Shown: piece after piece, positions 47,579 to 57,000 of the stretch
Position numbering within the stretch: position 1 is the first letter of the stretch
Layout of the letters: every line of letters starts with the position of its first letter
Source: Geodermatophilus ruber
GTDB lineage: Bacteria; Actinomycetota; Actinomycetes; Mycobacteriales; Geodermatophilaceae
NCBI RefSeq assembly: GCF_900114385.1
Contig: NZ_FOSW01000015.1
Location: forward strand, 1-64,000
DNA length: 64,000 nt
Direction: 5' to 3'
Notes under the pieces: model-generated
Told to the model about the DNA's origin: nothing
Seen by the model: the letters and a program-made list of their open reading frames with translations, nothing else
Databases searched by the model: none
Position numbers and translations under genes: made by a program

Positions 47579-48739
47579 GTGTCCCTGCCACCTCTGGTGG
47601 AGCCCGCCGCCGATCTCTCGATCGACGAGGTCCGCCGCTACAGCCGGCACCTGATCATCCCGGACGTCGGGATGGACGGGCAGAAGCGGCTGAAGAACGC
47701 CAAGGTGCTGGCCGTCGGCGCCGGCGGCCTCGGCTCGCCCGTGCTGATGTACCTGGCCGCGGCCGGCGTCGGCACGCTGGGCATCGTCGAGTTCGACGTG
47801 GTCGACGAGTCGAACCTGCAGCGGCAGATCATCCATGGCAAGTCCGACGTGGGCCGGTCCAAGGCCGAGAGCGCGCGCGACTCGATCAAGGAGATCAACC
47901 CGTACGTCGACGTCCGCCTGCACGAGACGCGGCTGGACAGCGACAACGTCCTCGAGATCTTCGGCCAGTACGACCTGATCGTCGACGGCACCGACAACTT
48001 CGCCACGCGCTACCTGGTCAACGACGCGTGCGTGCTGCTGAACAAGCCCTACGTGTGGGGCTCGATCTACCGCTTCGACGGCCAGGTCTCGGTCTTCTGG
48101 AACGAGCACGGGCCCAACTACCGCGACCTCTACCCGGTGCCGCCGCCGCCCGGCATGGTCCCCTCCTGCGCCGAGGGCGGCGTGCTGGGCGTGCTGTGCG
48201 CGACCGTCGGCGCGATCCAGGCCACCGAGGCGGTCAAGCTGATCACCGGCATCGGTGAGACGCTGCTCGGCCGGCTCATGGTCTACGACGCCCTCGAGAT
48301 GACCTTCCGCGAGATCAGGGTCCGCAAGGACCCCGAGGCCGAGCCGATCACCGGGCTGATCGACTACGAGACCTTCTGCGGCGTCGTGTCGACCGAGGCC
48401 CAGGAGGCCGCGGCGGGCGCGACGATCACCGTCGACGAGCTCAAGGACATGATGGACGCCGGCAAGGACTTCGAGCTGATCGACGTCCGGGAGCCCAACG
48501 AGTACGAGATCGTCTCGATCCCCGGCGCGACGCTCATCCCCAAGGACGAGATCCTCTCCGGCCGCGCGCTGTCGCAGCTGCCGCAGGACAAGCCGATCGT
48601 GCTCCACTGCAAGACCGGCGTCCGCTCGGCCGAGGTACTCGCCGCGATCAAGAACGCCGGCTTCTCCGACGCCGTCCACGTCCAGGGTGGCGTGACGGCG
48701 TGGGCGACGCGGATCGACAAGGCGCTGCCCACCTACTGA
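47579..48739 (+). CDS. moeZ: MoeZ/MoeB sulfur-carrier adenylyltransferase with rhodanese domain
   Basis: A 386-residue two-domain protein. The ThiF/E1-like domain (residues 1-270) has the nucleotide loop GAGGLGSP, SNLQRQIIHG, DGTDNFATRYLVND and the active Cys in PSCAEGGV. The rhodanese domain (about 285-386) carries the persulfide Cys in LHCKTGVRS. MoeZ adenylates and sulfurates small carrier proteins for molybdopterin, cysteine and thiamine pathways. The mycobacterial Rv3206c has the same layout and position, next to DUF3152. The GTG start is preceded by GAGGAG-type sequence (TGAGGAGCC). Confidence 0.95.
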   Translation: MSLPPLVEPAADLSIDEVRRYSRHLIIPDVGMDGQKRLKNAKVLAVGAGGLGSPVLMYLAAAGVGTLGIVEFDVVDESNLQRQIIHGKSDVGRSKAESARDSIKEINPYVDVRLHETRLDSDNVLEIFGQYDLIVDGTDNFATRYLVNDACVLLNKPYVWGSIYRFDGQVSVFWNEHGPNYRDLYPVPPPPGMVPSCAEGGVLGVLCATVGAIQATEAVKLITGIGETLLGRLMVYDALEMTFREIRVRKDPEAEPITGLIDYETFCGVVSTEAQEAAAGATITVDELKDMMDAGKDFELIDVREPNEYEIVSIPGATLIPKDEILSGRALSQLPQDKPIVLHCKTGVRSAEVLAAIKNAGFSDAVHVQGGVTAWATRIDKALPTY

Positions 48740-48762
48740 ACGGACCCCCCCCTTCGTCGAAG

Positions 48763-48816
48763 GGCCCCGCTGCCCCCGCGCCTCGCAGGCTCGGCTCGGG
48801 ACCCTGCAGCGGGGCC
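48763..48816 (+). terminator. hairpin after moeZ enclosing the dispersed core repeat
   Basis: GGCCCCGCTGC (48763-48773) pairs perfectly with GCAGCGGGGCC (48806-48816). The loop holds the core CCTCGCAGGCTCGGC at 48781-48795, the reverse complement of the form at 22-36 apart from one base. It begins 23 nt after the moeZ stop. Confidence 0.7.
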
Positions 48817-48860
48817 GGCCTCGGGACGGGGCCGCGGCGGGCCGCTCCAGCATGTCACCC

Positions 48861-48902
48861 GAGGGCCCGGGTCGCTCCCCGCAGGGGGCGGCCCGGGCCC
48901 TC
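48861..48902 (+). terminator. second GC hairpin before the DinB-like gene
   Basis: GAGGGCCCGGG (48861-48871) pairs perfectly with CCCGGGCCCTC (48892-48902). It ends 18 nt before ATG 48921. It may belong to termination of moeZ or to control of the next gene. Confidence 0.5.
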
Positions 48903-48920
48903 GCGCTGTCTACTGGCGCC

Positions 48921-49505
48921 ATGCCGGAGTTCGCTCCCAGGGAGCTGTTGGAACTGTTCCAGCGCGCGCAGGCGTCCTTCACCGACCGGGTGGACGCGGT
49001 AGAACCCGGGCAGTGGGACGACGAGGCGCTGCCCGGCTGGACGGTGGCCGACCTCGTGGCACACCTCGTGAGCGAGGCGCTCTGGGTGGCCCCGCTGATG
49101 GCCGGCGAGCCGGCCGACCTGGTGGACGGTCGGTTCCCCGACGCCACGGCCGACCTCCTCGGCGACGACCCGCTCACCGGCTGGGAGACCGCGGCCGACG
49201 CGGCGCTGGCCGCGTTCGCCGAGGAGAAGGCGCTGCTGCGGACGATTCACCTCTCGCGCGGGCCCACGCCCGCGGCCGAGTACATCGAGGAGATGACCGC
49301 CGACCTGACCGTCCACTCCTGGGACCTGGCCCGGGCCACCGGCGGCGACACCGACCTGGACCCCGTGCTGGTCACCGCCGCCCTGATCGTCGCCGAGCGG
49401 CTGCCCGACGGGGGCGTGCCGGGGCTGTTCGCCCCACCCCTGGACACCCCGGCCGCCGTCTCCCCGCAGACCCGCCTGCTGGCCCGGTTCGGGCGCCGGA
49501 GCTGA
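48921..49505 (+). CDS. DinB/mycothiol-dependent maleylpyruvate isomerase-like protein (TIGR03086 type)
   Basis: A 194-residue four-helix protein. The N-terminal motif LPGWTVADLVAHLV holds the first metal histidine, and later TADLTVHSWDLARATG holds the second. These belong to the TIGR03086/MDMPI family, of which several use mycothiol. The C-terminal helix is Leu/Pro-rich. The actual reaction is unknown. The start is ATG 48921; an upstream in-frame ATG exists at 48852, but it would be interrupted by the hairpin region. Confidence 0.82.
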   Translation: MPEFAPRELLELFQRAQASFTDRVDAVEPGQWDDEALPGWTVADLVAHLVSEALWVAPLMAGEPADLVDGRFPDATADLLGDDPLTGWETAADAALAAFAEEKALLRTIHLSRGPTPAAEYIEEMTADLTVHSWDLARATGGDTDLDPVLVTAALIVAERLPDGGVPGLFAPPLDTPAAVSPQTRLLARFGRRS

Positions 49506-49559
49506 GGGTTGCACCGCCCCGGCGGCGGGTCGGTCACAGGGCCGCACCGGTGCGCGACC

Positions 49560-49565
49560 TACGCT
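49560..49565 (+). promoter_or_regulatory. -10 box for the low-complexity membrane protein gene
   Basis: TACGCT stands 34 nt before ATG 49600, with GTGGAGG as ribosome site. Confidence 0.45.
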
Positions 49566-49599
49566 GCGGGCGGTTTTCGCGTCGATGTGGAGGTTCCGC

Positions 49600-50508
49600 A
49601 TGAGTCAGCCGCCGTCGGGCCAGGAGCCCTACGGGCAGCCCGGTGGGCAGCCCTCCGGCCCGGGTGGGTGGGGGCAGCCCCAGGGCGGACCGGGTGGTGC
49701 TCCGTACGGGCAGCCCGGCCAGCAGCCCGGCCAGCAGCCCGGCCAGTTCGGCCCGCCGGGGCAGCCCGGTCAGCCTGGCCCCTACGGGCAGCCCGGTCAG
49801 CCTGGTGGGCAGTTCGGCCAGCAACCCGGCCCGTATGGCCAGCCCGGGCAGCCGGGTGGCGGTGGTGGCGCCAAGCGCGGTCTGATCATCGGCATCGCCG
49901 CCGCGGTGGTGGCCGTCGTGGCCCTCGCCGTCATCCTGTTCGTCACGCTCGGCGGGGACGACGACACGGCGACCGCGGACGCCGACGCGACATCCACCTC
50001 GGCCAGCACGTCGTCGAGCACCAGCTCCCGCCCGACGACGAGCAGCACCTCCTCCAGCGCACCGACGCCGGACGGCGACCTGCTGTCGATCCTCCCGTCG
50101 GACTTCACCGACTGCCAGGAGGAGGAGCTGCAGGGAGACGGCGACCTGGCGCACGTGGCGTGCGGCGCCAGCACGACCCAGCCCGGCCCGCAGCAGGCCG
50201 AGTTCTTCCTCTATCCGGACAAGGCCACCCTGGACGAGGTCTTCCTCGCCGAGGCCTCCGACGCCGGGCTGACCGAGATCGCCGACGGCCAGGACTGCAG
50301 CACCACCACCGGCATCCAGGGCTGGAGCTTCGGGGCCAACGCCGGCATGGCCGCCTGCCTCATCGACCAGGCCAGCGGCGTCGTGGCCATCGTCTGGACC
50401 GACGACGAGGCCCTGGTGGAGGGCTTCGCCGTCGCGCCCGGCAGCACCCAGGCCGAGCTCGCCGCGCTGTACGAGTGGTGGCAGACGAACAGCGACTACC
50501 AGCTGTGA
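49600..50508 (+). CDS. Gly/Gln/Pro-rich membrane-anchored protein
   Basis: A 302-residue protein. Residues 1-92 are low-complexity repeats of GQPG, YGQPG and GQQPG and are probably disordered in the cytoplasm. A membrane anchor lies at about 97-122 (GLIIGIAAAVVAVVALAVILFVT). A Ser/Thr-rich exported linker is followed by a C-terminal domain of about 130 residues with four cysteines at C-x(n) positions, including DFTDCQEEEL, HVACGAS, GQDCSTTTG and AACLIDQ, which could form two disulfides. It resembles the extracytoplasmic part of some actinobacterial Ser/Thr kinases. Function is unknown. The stop overlaps the ATL gene (GTGA). Confidence 0.75.
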   Translation: MSQPPSGQEPYGQPGGQPSGPGGWGQPQGGPGGAPYGQPGQQPGQQPGQFGPPGQPGQPGPYGQPGQPGGQFGQQPGPYGQPGQPGGGGGAKRGLIIGIAAAVVAVVALAVILFVTLGGDDDTATADADATSTSASTSSSTSSRPTTSSTSSSAPTPDGDLLSILPSDFTDCQEEELQGDGDLAHVACGASTTQPGPQQAEFFLYPDKATLDEVFLAEASDAGLTEIADGQDCSTTTGIQGWSFGANAGMAACLIDQASGVVAIVWTDDEALVEGFAVAPGSTQAELAALYEWWQTNSDYQL

Positions 50509-50834
50509 CCGGGGAGGCGCCCGGGGGCTCGTCGCCCCCGGGCGCCTCCGCGTCGGCGCTGGACGTCGACGAAGCGGTGTTCGACGCGGTCGAGCGCATC
50601 CCGCCCGGCCGGGTGAGCACCTACGGCGCGATCGGCACGCTGGTCGGCGTCGGACCGCGCCGGGTCGCCCGCGCGCTCGCCCAGGGCGGAGGAGCGGTCC
50701 CCTGGCACCGGGTGGTGCGGGCCGACGGCTCGGCCGCCGAACCGGTCCGGGCGCGGCAGCTGGAGCTGCTGGCCGCCGAGGGGGTGCCGATGCGCTCCGG
50801 CCGGGTGGACCTCTCCGCCGTCAGGTGGCCGTGA
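50505..50834 (+). CDS. alkyltransferase-like (ATL) DNA repair protein
   Basis: A 109-residue protein of the MGMT DNA-binding domain family (Rv3204-like). The recognition helix and Arg finger are present (GRVSTYGAIGTLVG, then RRVARALAQGG). The alkyl-acceptor motif PCHRV reads PWHRV, so it cannot accept an alkyl group. This is the ATL type, which binds O6-alkylguanine and flags it for nucleotide excision repair. The GTG start overlaps the upstream stop. It precedes adnA by 55 bp, as in mycobacteria. Confidence 0.88.
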   Translation: MTGEAPGGSSPPGASASALDVDEAVFDAVERIPPGRVSTYGAIGTLVGVGPRRVARALAQGGGAVPWHRVVRADGSAAEPVRARQLELLAAEGVPMRSGRVDLSAVRWP

Positions 50835-50889
50835 TCTCACTTGCGCCCGGCGCCCGGGAACCGTCCGGGCCCCGTGCTTCCATCGCCAG

Positions 50890-53800
50890 GTGACACTGCG
50901 GGGGGACGCGAGCGCACCGGCCTACCGGTTGGTCCAGACCGATCCGGCCCCCGCCCCCCTCCCGAGGCTGGACCCCACGCAGCAGGCGGTCGTCGACCAC
51001 CCCGCCGGCCCGCTGCTGGTGCTGGCCGGCCCCGGCACCGGCAAGACCACGACGATCGTGGAGGCCGTCGCCGCCCGCATCGACCGCGGCGTGGACCCCG
51101 AGCAGATCCTCGTCCTGACCTTCAGCCGCAAGGCCGCCGCGGAGCTGCGCACCCGCATCACCGGCCGGGTGGCGCGCACCATCCGCGAGCCTCTGGCCCG
51201 CACCTTCCACTCCTACGCCTACGGCGTCCTGCGCCGTGCCGCGCTCCTGCGCGGCGAGCTCCCGCCGCGGTTGCTCACCGCCGCAGAGCAGGACGCCGTC
51301 GTGGCCCAGCTGCTGCGCGGTGATGTCGAGGAGGCCGGCGCGGTCCGGTGGCCGGAGGCGCTGGGCCCGGCGCTGGCCACGGCCGGCTTCCGCACGGAGC
51401 TGCGCGAGCTGCTGCTGCGCGCCACCGAGCGCGGCGTCGACGCCGCGCAGCTGGTCGCGTGGGGTCGCGAGCTCGGCCACGAGGTGTGGGTGCACGCGGC
51501 CGCCTTCCAGCAGCAGTACGAGGCGGTCACCGCCTTCGCCACCGCCGGCCGCGGGGACGCGTCGGGTTACGACCCCGCGGAGCTGGTCCGCGAGGCGATC
51601 GCCGAGCTGGCCGCGGACCCGGAACTGCTGCGTCAGGAGCGCGAACGGGCCCGCTGGCTGTTCGTCGACGAGTACCAGGACACCGACCCCGCCCAGGTGG
51701 AACTGCTCGACCTGCTGGCCGGGCGGGGCGGGAACCTCGTCGCCGTCGGCGACCCCGACCAGGCCATCTACGCCTTCCGCGGCGCCGAGCCGCGCGGCAT
51801 CGTGGAGTTCCCCGCGCGGTTCCGGCACGCCGCGGGCCGGCCGGCCGGCCGCGTCTCGCTGGGGGTGTGCCGCCGCTCGGGCGCCGAGCTGCTGCGGATC
51901 AGCCGCCGGGTCGCCGACGGGCTGCCCGGGCCGTGGGAGCACCGGCGGCTGCAGCCGGTCGAGGGCGCCGACGACGGCGCGGCCGAGGTGCACGTCTTCG
52001 GGTCCGCCGCGATCGAGGCCGCCTACCTGGCCGACGTCCTGCGCCGCGCCCACCTGCTCGACGGCGTCCCGTGGTCGCAGATGGCCGTGGTCGTCCGGAC
52101 GGCGCTGGCGCTGGGGCCGCTGCGCCGCGCGCTGATCTCGGCCGGCGTTCCGGTGGCGGTCTCCGCCGACGACCTGCCGCTGGCCGCCCAGCCGGCGGTC
52201 GCGCCGATCCTCAGCGCGCTCGACGCGCTGCTGCCCGGCTCGGACGGCAGCCCCGCGGGCCTGGACGAGCCGGCGGCCGAGGCGCTGCTGGCCTCCCCGC
52301 TCGGCGGGGCGACCGTGCTGGACCTGCGCCGGCTGCGGCGTGCGGTCCGCGTCGCGCTGGCCAAGCAGGGGGTCGATGCCGCGGAGCGCGGCGCGCCGCT
52401 GGCCACCGCGATCGCCGACGAGCCGCTGCTGGACTCGCTGCCCGAGCACGTGGCCCGCCCGGCCCGCCGGGTCGCCGCCGTCCTCGCCGCCGGTCGGCTC
52501 GCCCTCGCGCAGGACGGCACGGCCGAGGACGTGCTGTGGGCGATGTGGCAGCGCAGCGGCCTGGCCGGCCGGTGGGCGCGGGCCAGCGCCGCCGGCGGGG
52601 CCGCCGGGGCCGTCGCCGACCGGGACCTCGACGCCGTCGTGGCGCTGTTCGACGCGGCCGCCGGGTTCGTCGACCGGTTGCCCTCGGCCGACGTCCGCGC
52701 ATTCCTCGACCACCTCTCCGCCCAGGAGCTGCCCGGCGACATCGGGGCGGCCCGGGCCGCCAACGACGAGACCGTCCGGCTGCTCACCGCGCACGCGTCC
52801 AAGGGCCTGGAGTGGGACCTCGTCTGCGTGGCGGGGGTGCAGGAGGGGGTCTGGCCGGACCTGCGGGAGCGCGGCTCCCTGCTCGGCACCGAGGACCTCG
52901 TGGAGCGCGCGGCGGGCATCGACGGCACCGCGGTGGACCGGCGCACCCTGATGCTCGCCGAGGAGCGCCGGCTGTTCTACGTGGCCTGCACCCGGGCCCG
53001 CCGCCGGCTGGTGGTCACCGCGGTACAGGGCGCCCTCGACGGCGCTGAGGCCGGGGCGACCGCCTCCCGGTTCCTCGACCTGGTCTCCCCGCCGCCCGCG
53101 GAGGGACGCCCGCTCACCGAGCTGCCCCGTTCCCTCACCCTCCCCGCGCTCGTGGCCGACCTGCGCCGGGCGGTCACCGACCCGCACACCCCCGCCGCTC
53201 GCCGCTCGGCGGCCGCGGCGGTGCTGCGCCGACTGGCCGAGGAGGGCGTCCCGGGCGCGTCTCCCGCGCGCTGGTGGGGCCTGCCCCCGCTGTCCGACGA
53301 CGCCCCGCTGGTGCCCGCGGAGGCCACGGTCCGGGTGCGGCCCTCGGCGATCGAGACCTTCCAGCGCTGCCCGCTGCGGTGGGTGCTCGGCGCCGTCGGG
53401 GCCGAGGCATCGCCGGACGCCACCCGGACGGTCGGCTCGGCGGTGCACGCGGTCGCCCAGCGGGTCGCCGAGGGCCTGCCGCCGGCCGAGGCGCCGGACG
53501 CGCTGGCCGCCGAGCTGGACCAGCTGGACCTCGGGCCCGGCTGGTCCGACCAGCGGCAGCGGGCCACGGCCCAGCAGATGCTCGACCGGTTCCTCGGCTG
53601 GCACGCGGCCAACCGGCGCGAGCTGGTCGCCGCCGAGGAGGACTTCGACGTCGTGGTCGGCCGGGCCCGCCTCCGCGGCCAGGTCGACCGGCTGGAGCGG
53701 GACGCCGAGGGCCGGCTGGTCGTCGTCGACCTCAAGACCGGCAAGAGCGCGGCGCGGAACGTCGAGGAGCACGGGCAGCTGGCCGCCTACCAGGTCGCCG

Positions 53801-54072
53801 TCGCCGCGGGCGCCTTCGCGGCGCACGGGATCGTTCCGGGCGGGGCGGCGCTGCTGCAGGTCGGCACCGGTGCCAGGGCCAAGGAGCAGCACCAGGAGCC
53901 GCTGCCGGTCGACGTCCCGGTGGAGCAGACCCCGGCCGGCGAGCTGATCGCCGCGGTCGGCGAGGGGATGGGCGCGAGCGCCTTCGAGGCGCGCACCGGC
54001 ACGCACTGCCAGCGCTGCCCGGCCCGCCGCAGCTGCCCGTTGCACGAGCGCGGCCGGCAGGTCACCCAGTGA
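50890..54072 (+). CDS. adnA: AdnA subunit of the AdnAB helicase-nuclease
   Basis: A 1060-residue UvrD-like motor fused to a RecB nuclease. Walker A is GPGTGKT at about residues 48-54, the DExx box DEYQDTD near 260, motif III GDPDQAIYAF, and motif VI VACTRARRR. The C-terminal nuclease has VVDLKTGK near 946. Four Fe-S cysteines are at FQRCP (826) and CQRCPARRSC (about 1040). AdnAB resects double-strand breaks in mycobacteria in place of RecBCD. GTG 50890 is used. The gene ends in GTGA overlap with adnB, so the heterodimer should be made in equal amounts. Confidence 0.94.
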   Translation: MTLRGDASAPAYRLVQTDPAPAPLPRLDPTQQAVVDHPAGPLLVLAGPGTGKTTTIVEAVAARIDRGVDPEQILVLTFSRKAAAELRTRITGRVARTIREPLARTFHSYAYGVLRRAALLRGELPPRLLTAAEQDAVVAQLLRGDVEEAGAVRWPEALGPALATAGFRTELRELLLRATERGVDAAQLVAWGRELGHEVWVHAAAFQQQYEAVTAFATAGRGDASGYDPAELVREAIAELAADPELLRQERERARWLFVDEYQDTDPAQVELLDLLAGRGGNLVAVGDPDQAIYAFRGAEPRGIVEFPARFRHAAGRPAGRVSLGVCRRSGAELLRISRRVADGLPGPWEHRRLQPVEGADDGAAEVHVFGSAAIEAAYLADVLRRAHLLDGVPWSQMAVVVRTALALGPLRRALISAGVPVAVSADDLPLAAQPAVAPILSALDALLPGSDGSPAGLDEPAAEALLASPLGGATVLDLRRLRRAVRVALAKQGVDAAERGAPLATAIADEPLLDSLPEHVARPARRVAAVLAAGRLALAQDGTAEDVLWAMWQRSGLAGRWARASAAGGAAGAVADRDLDAVVALFDAAAGFVDRLPSADVRAFLDHLSAQELPGDIGAARAANDETVRLLTAHASKGLEWDLVCVAGVQEGVWPDLRERGSLLGTEDLVERAAGIDGTAVDRRTLMLAEERRLFYVACTRARRRLVVTAVQGALDGAEAGATASRFLDLVSPPPAEGRPLTELPRSLTLPALVADLRRAVTDPHTPAARRSAAAAVLRRLAEEGVPGASPARWWGLPPLSDDAPLVPAEATVRVRPSAIETFQRCPLRWVLGAVGAEASPDATRTVGSAVHAVAQRVAEGLPPAEAPDALAAELDQLDLGPGWSDQRQRATAQQMLDRFLGWHAANRRELVAAEEDFDVVVGRARLRGQVDRLERDAEGRLVVVDLKTGKSAARNVEEHGQLAAYQVAVAAGAFAAHGIVPGGAALLQVGTGARAKEQHQEPLPVDVPVEQTPAGELIAAVGEGMGASAFEARTGTHCQRCPARRSCPLHERGRQVTQ

Positions 54073-57000
54073 GCGACGAGCAGCTCTCCCTCGAGGACCT
54101 GTTCGGCGCCGCGCCCGCGTCGGCGCCGGAACCCCGGCGGCTGCTGAGCCCGGCGGAGGTCGCCGCGCGTTGCGGGCTGTCCTACGCGCCGTCGGAGGAG
54201 CAGGCCCGGGTCGTGGCCGCACCGGCCGACCGCCCCCTCGTCGTCGTCGCCGGCGCCGGGTCGGGCAAGACCGAGACGATGGCCGCCCGGGTCTCCTGGC
54301 TGGTCGCCAACCGGGTGGTCGAGCCCGAGGCGATCCTCGGGCTCACCTTCACCCGCAAGGCGGCCAGCGAGCTCAACGAGCGCATCCAGCTGCGGCTCGG
54401 CGCCCTGGCCCGGCACCCCGACACCGAGCAGGAGCTGCGGGACCGGCTGGAGATCGCCCAGCCCACCGTCTCGACCTACCACGGGTACGCCGCCTCCCTC
54501 GTCGCCGAGCACGGCCTGCGGATCGGGGTGGAGCCCGGGGCCGGCGTGCTCGGCCCGGCCATGTGCTGGGGGCAGGCGGCCACCGTGGTGGCCGCCTACA
54601 CCGGCGACATGGACGACGTCCCGCTGTCGCTGCTCACCACGGTCGAGGACGTGCTGGCCCTCGCCGCTGAGATGGGGGAGCACGACGTCACCGGGCCGGC
54701 GCTGCGGACGTGGACCGCCCGGCTGGAGGCGCAGGTCGCCGGCTACCCGGACGCCCCGAGGAAGAAGGGTCCGTACAAGGACGTCCTCGACATGCTGGCC
54801 CGGCAGCGCGCGCGGGTGGCGCTGCTGCCCCTGGTGGAGGCGTTCGAGGCGCGCAAGCGGGCCATGGGCTCGATCGACTACGCCGACCAGGTCGCCCATG
54901 CCGCGCGGATCGCCGTCACCTCCGCGGAGGTCGGCCGCCGCGAGCGGGCCCGCTGGCGGGTGGTGCTGCTCGACGAGTACCAGGACACCAGCGTCGGCCA
55001 GCTGCGCATGCTCGAGGCGCTCTTCGGCCGGGAGACCGGACACCCGGTGCTCGCCGTCGGCGACCCGCGCCAGTCGATCTACGGGTGGCGGGGCGCCTCG
55101 GCCGGCACCATCGAGCGCTTCGCCCGGACGTTCCCGGGCGTGCGCGGCCGGCCGGCGCAGCGGCTCACGCTGGCCACCAGCTGGCGCAACGACGAGGCGG
55201 TGCTCGCCGTCGCCAACGCCGTCTCGGGCATGCTGCCCCCGCCCGACGTGCCGCTGCCGGACCTCGCACCGGCGCCCATCGCCGGCCGGGGCGCGGTCAC
55301 CGCGGGGCTCTACGAGACCGTCGCCGAGGAGACGGCGGCCCTGGCCGACCGGCTGGCCGCCTGCTGGCACGGCGCCGACCCGGTCGTCGCCCGCCGCCCG
55401 GACGGCCGCCCGCCCACGGTTGCCGTGCTGGCCCGCACCCGCAAGCAGCTGCCCGGCATCGCCGCGGCGCTCCGGGAGCGGGGGCTGCCGGTGGAGGTGG
55501 TCGGCCTCGGCGGCCTGCTCGAGGTGCCCGAGGTGTCCGACGTCGTGGCCACCCTGACCGTGCTCGTCGACCCCACCGCCGGGGACGCGCTGGGCCGGCT
55601 GCTGACCGGCGCCCGCTGGCGGATCGGGCCGCGCGACCTCGCCGCGCTGGAGGCCCGCGCCCGCGCGCTCGTCCACTCCCGCCGTCCCGAGCCGGACGCC
55701 GACGGCGCCACCGAGCCATCCACCGAGCGGGGCAGCATCGTCGAGGCGCTCGACGACCTCGGCGACCCCGGCGCCTTCTCGCCCGTGGGCCACCGCCGGC
55801 TGCGGCGCCTGGGCGCCGAGCTCGCCGCGCTGCGCACCCGGATCGGCGAGTCGCTGCCCGACCTGGTCGACGACGTCGCCCGCACTCTGGGCCTGGAGAC
55901 CGAGCTGGCCAGCGCACCGGGGGTCAGCCCGGCCGGGGCGCGGGCGCACCTCGACGCGCTGCACTCCGTCGCCGCCGAGTTCACCGAGCTGGCCGAACTG
56001 CCCTCCCTCCCGGCGTTCCTCGGCTACCTGCGCGACGCCGAGGAGCGCGAGCGCGGGCTGGAACCAGGGGAGGTGGCGGTCAACCCCGAGGCGGTGCAGC
56101 TGCTGACCGGGCACTCGGCCAAGGGCCTGGAGTGGGACGTCGTCGCCGTGCCCGGCATGACCGTCGACCAGTTCCCGGCCCGGCCGGGCGCCAGCGACTC
56201 CTGGATCAAGGACCCGGGCGCGGTTCCGGTGGACCTGCGCACCGTCGACCGCGAGGAGCTGCCCCGGCTGCGGCTGCCCGTACCCGGCTCCGGCGACCAG
56301 GCGGTCGTCCGGGAGGCGCTGGAGCAGTACGTCGAGGACTGGAAGGAGTTCGGCACCGGCGAGGAGATCCGGCTCGGCTACGTCGCCGTCACCCGGGCCC
56401 GCCACCTGCTCGTCTGCTCGGGCAGCTGGTGGCGCGACGGGGTGAAGCCGTGCGGCCCGTCGTCCCTGCTGCACGCCGTCCGGGAGGCCTGTGAGGCCGG
56501 CGCCGGCACGGTCGTGCACTGGGCGCCGGCGCCGGAGGAGGGCGCGGAGAACCCGGCGCTGGCCGAGTGGCCGGTGGGCGTGTGGCCGGCCGACCCCCTC
56601 TCGCCCGGGCGGCGCCGGGCACTGGCGGCCGCCGCGGAGCTCGTCGTGGGGGCCGCGCCGCACCCGCTGGACCCCGAGCGCACCCTCGGCGCGCCGGACC
56701 CGCTGGTCGAGCAGTGGGTCCGGGACGCCGACCTGCTGCTGCGCGAACGCGCGGTGGCGGCCGCCCCGACCGTGGACGTCCCGCTGCCCTCGCACCTGTC
56801 GGTGTCGGCCCTGGTGACCCTGCGCCGCGACCCCGCCGAGCTGGCCCGCCGGCTGCGGCGCCCCATGCCGGCCGCGCCGGCGCCGCAGGCCCGCCGCGGC
56901 ACCGCCTTCCACACCTGGCTGGAGGAGCGCTTCGGCGCCGCCCGCCTGGTCGACCTCGACGAGCTGCCCGGCTCCGGGGACGAGTTCGCCGCTCCCGACG

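Noticed and set aside
48745-48752. Run of eight C residues after moeZ as a phase-variation tract
   Set aside because: It lies 6 nt after the stop codon, outside any reading frame or promoter spacer, and runs into a small hairpin, so slippage would have no obvious effect.
49600-49870. GQPG-rich DNA repeats as a mobile or CRISPR-like array
   Set aside because: They are in frame and encode a disordered protein tail. Units are irregular and there are no spacers.
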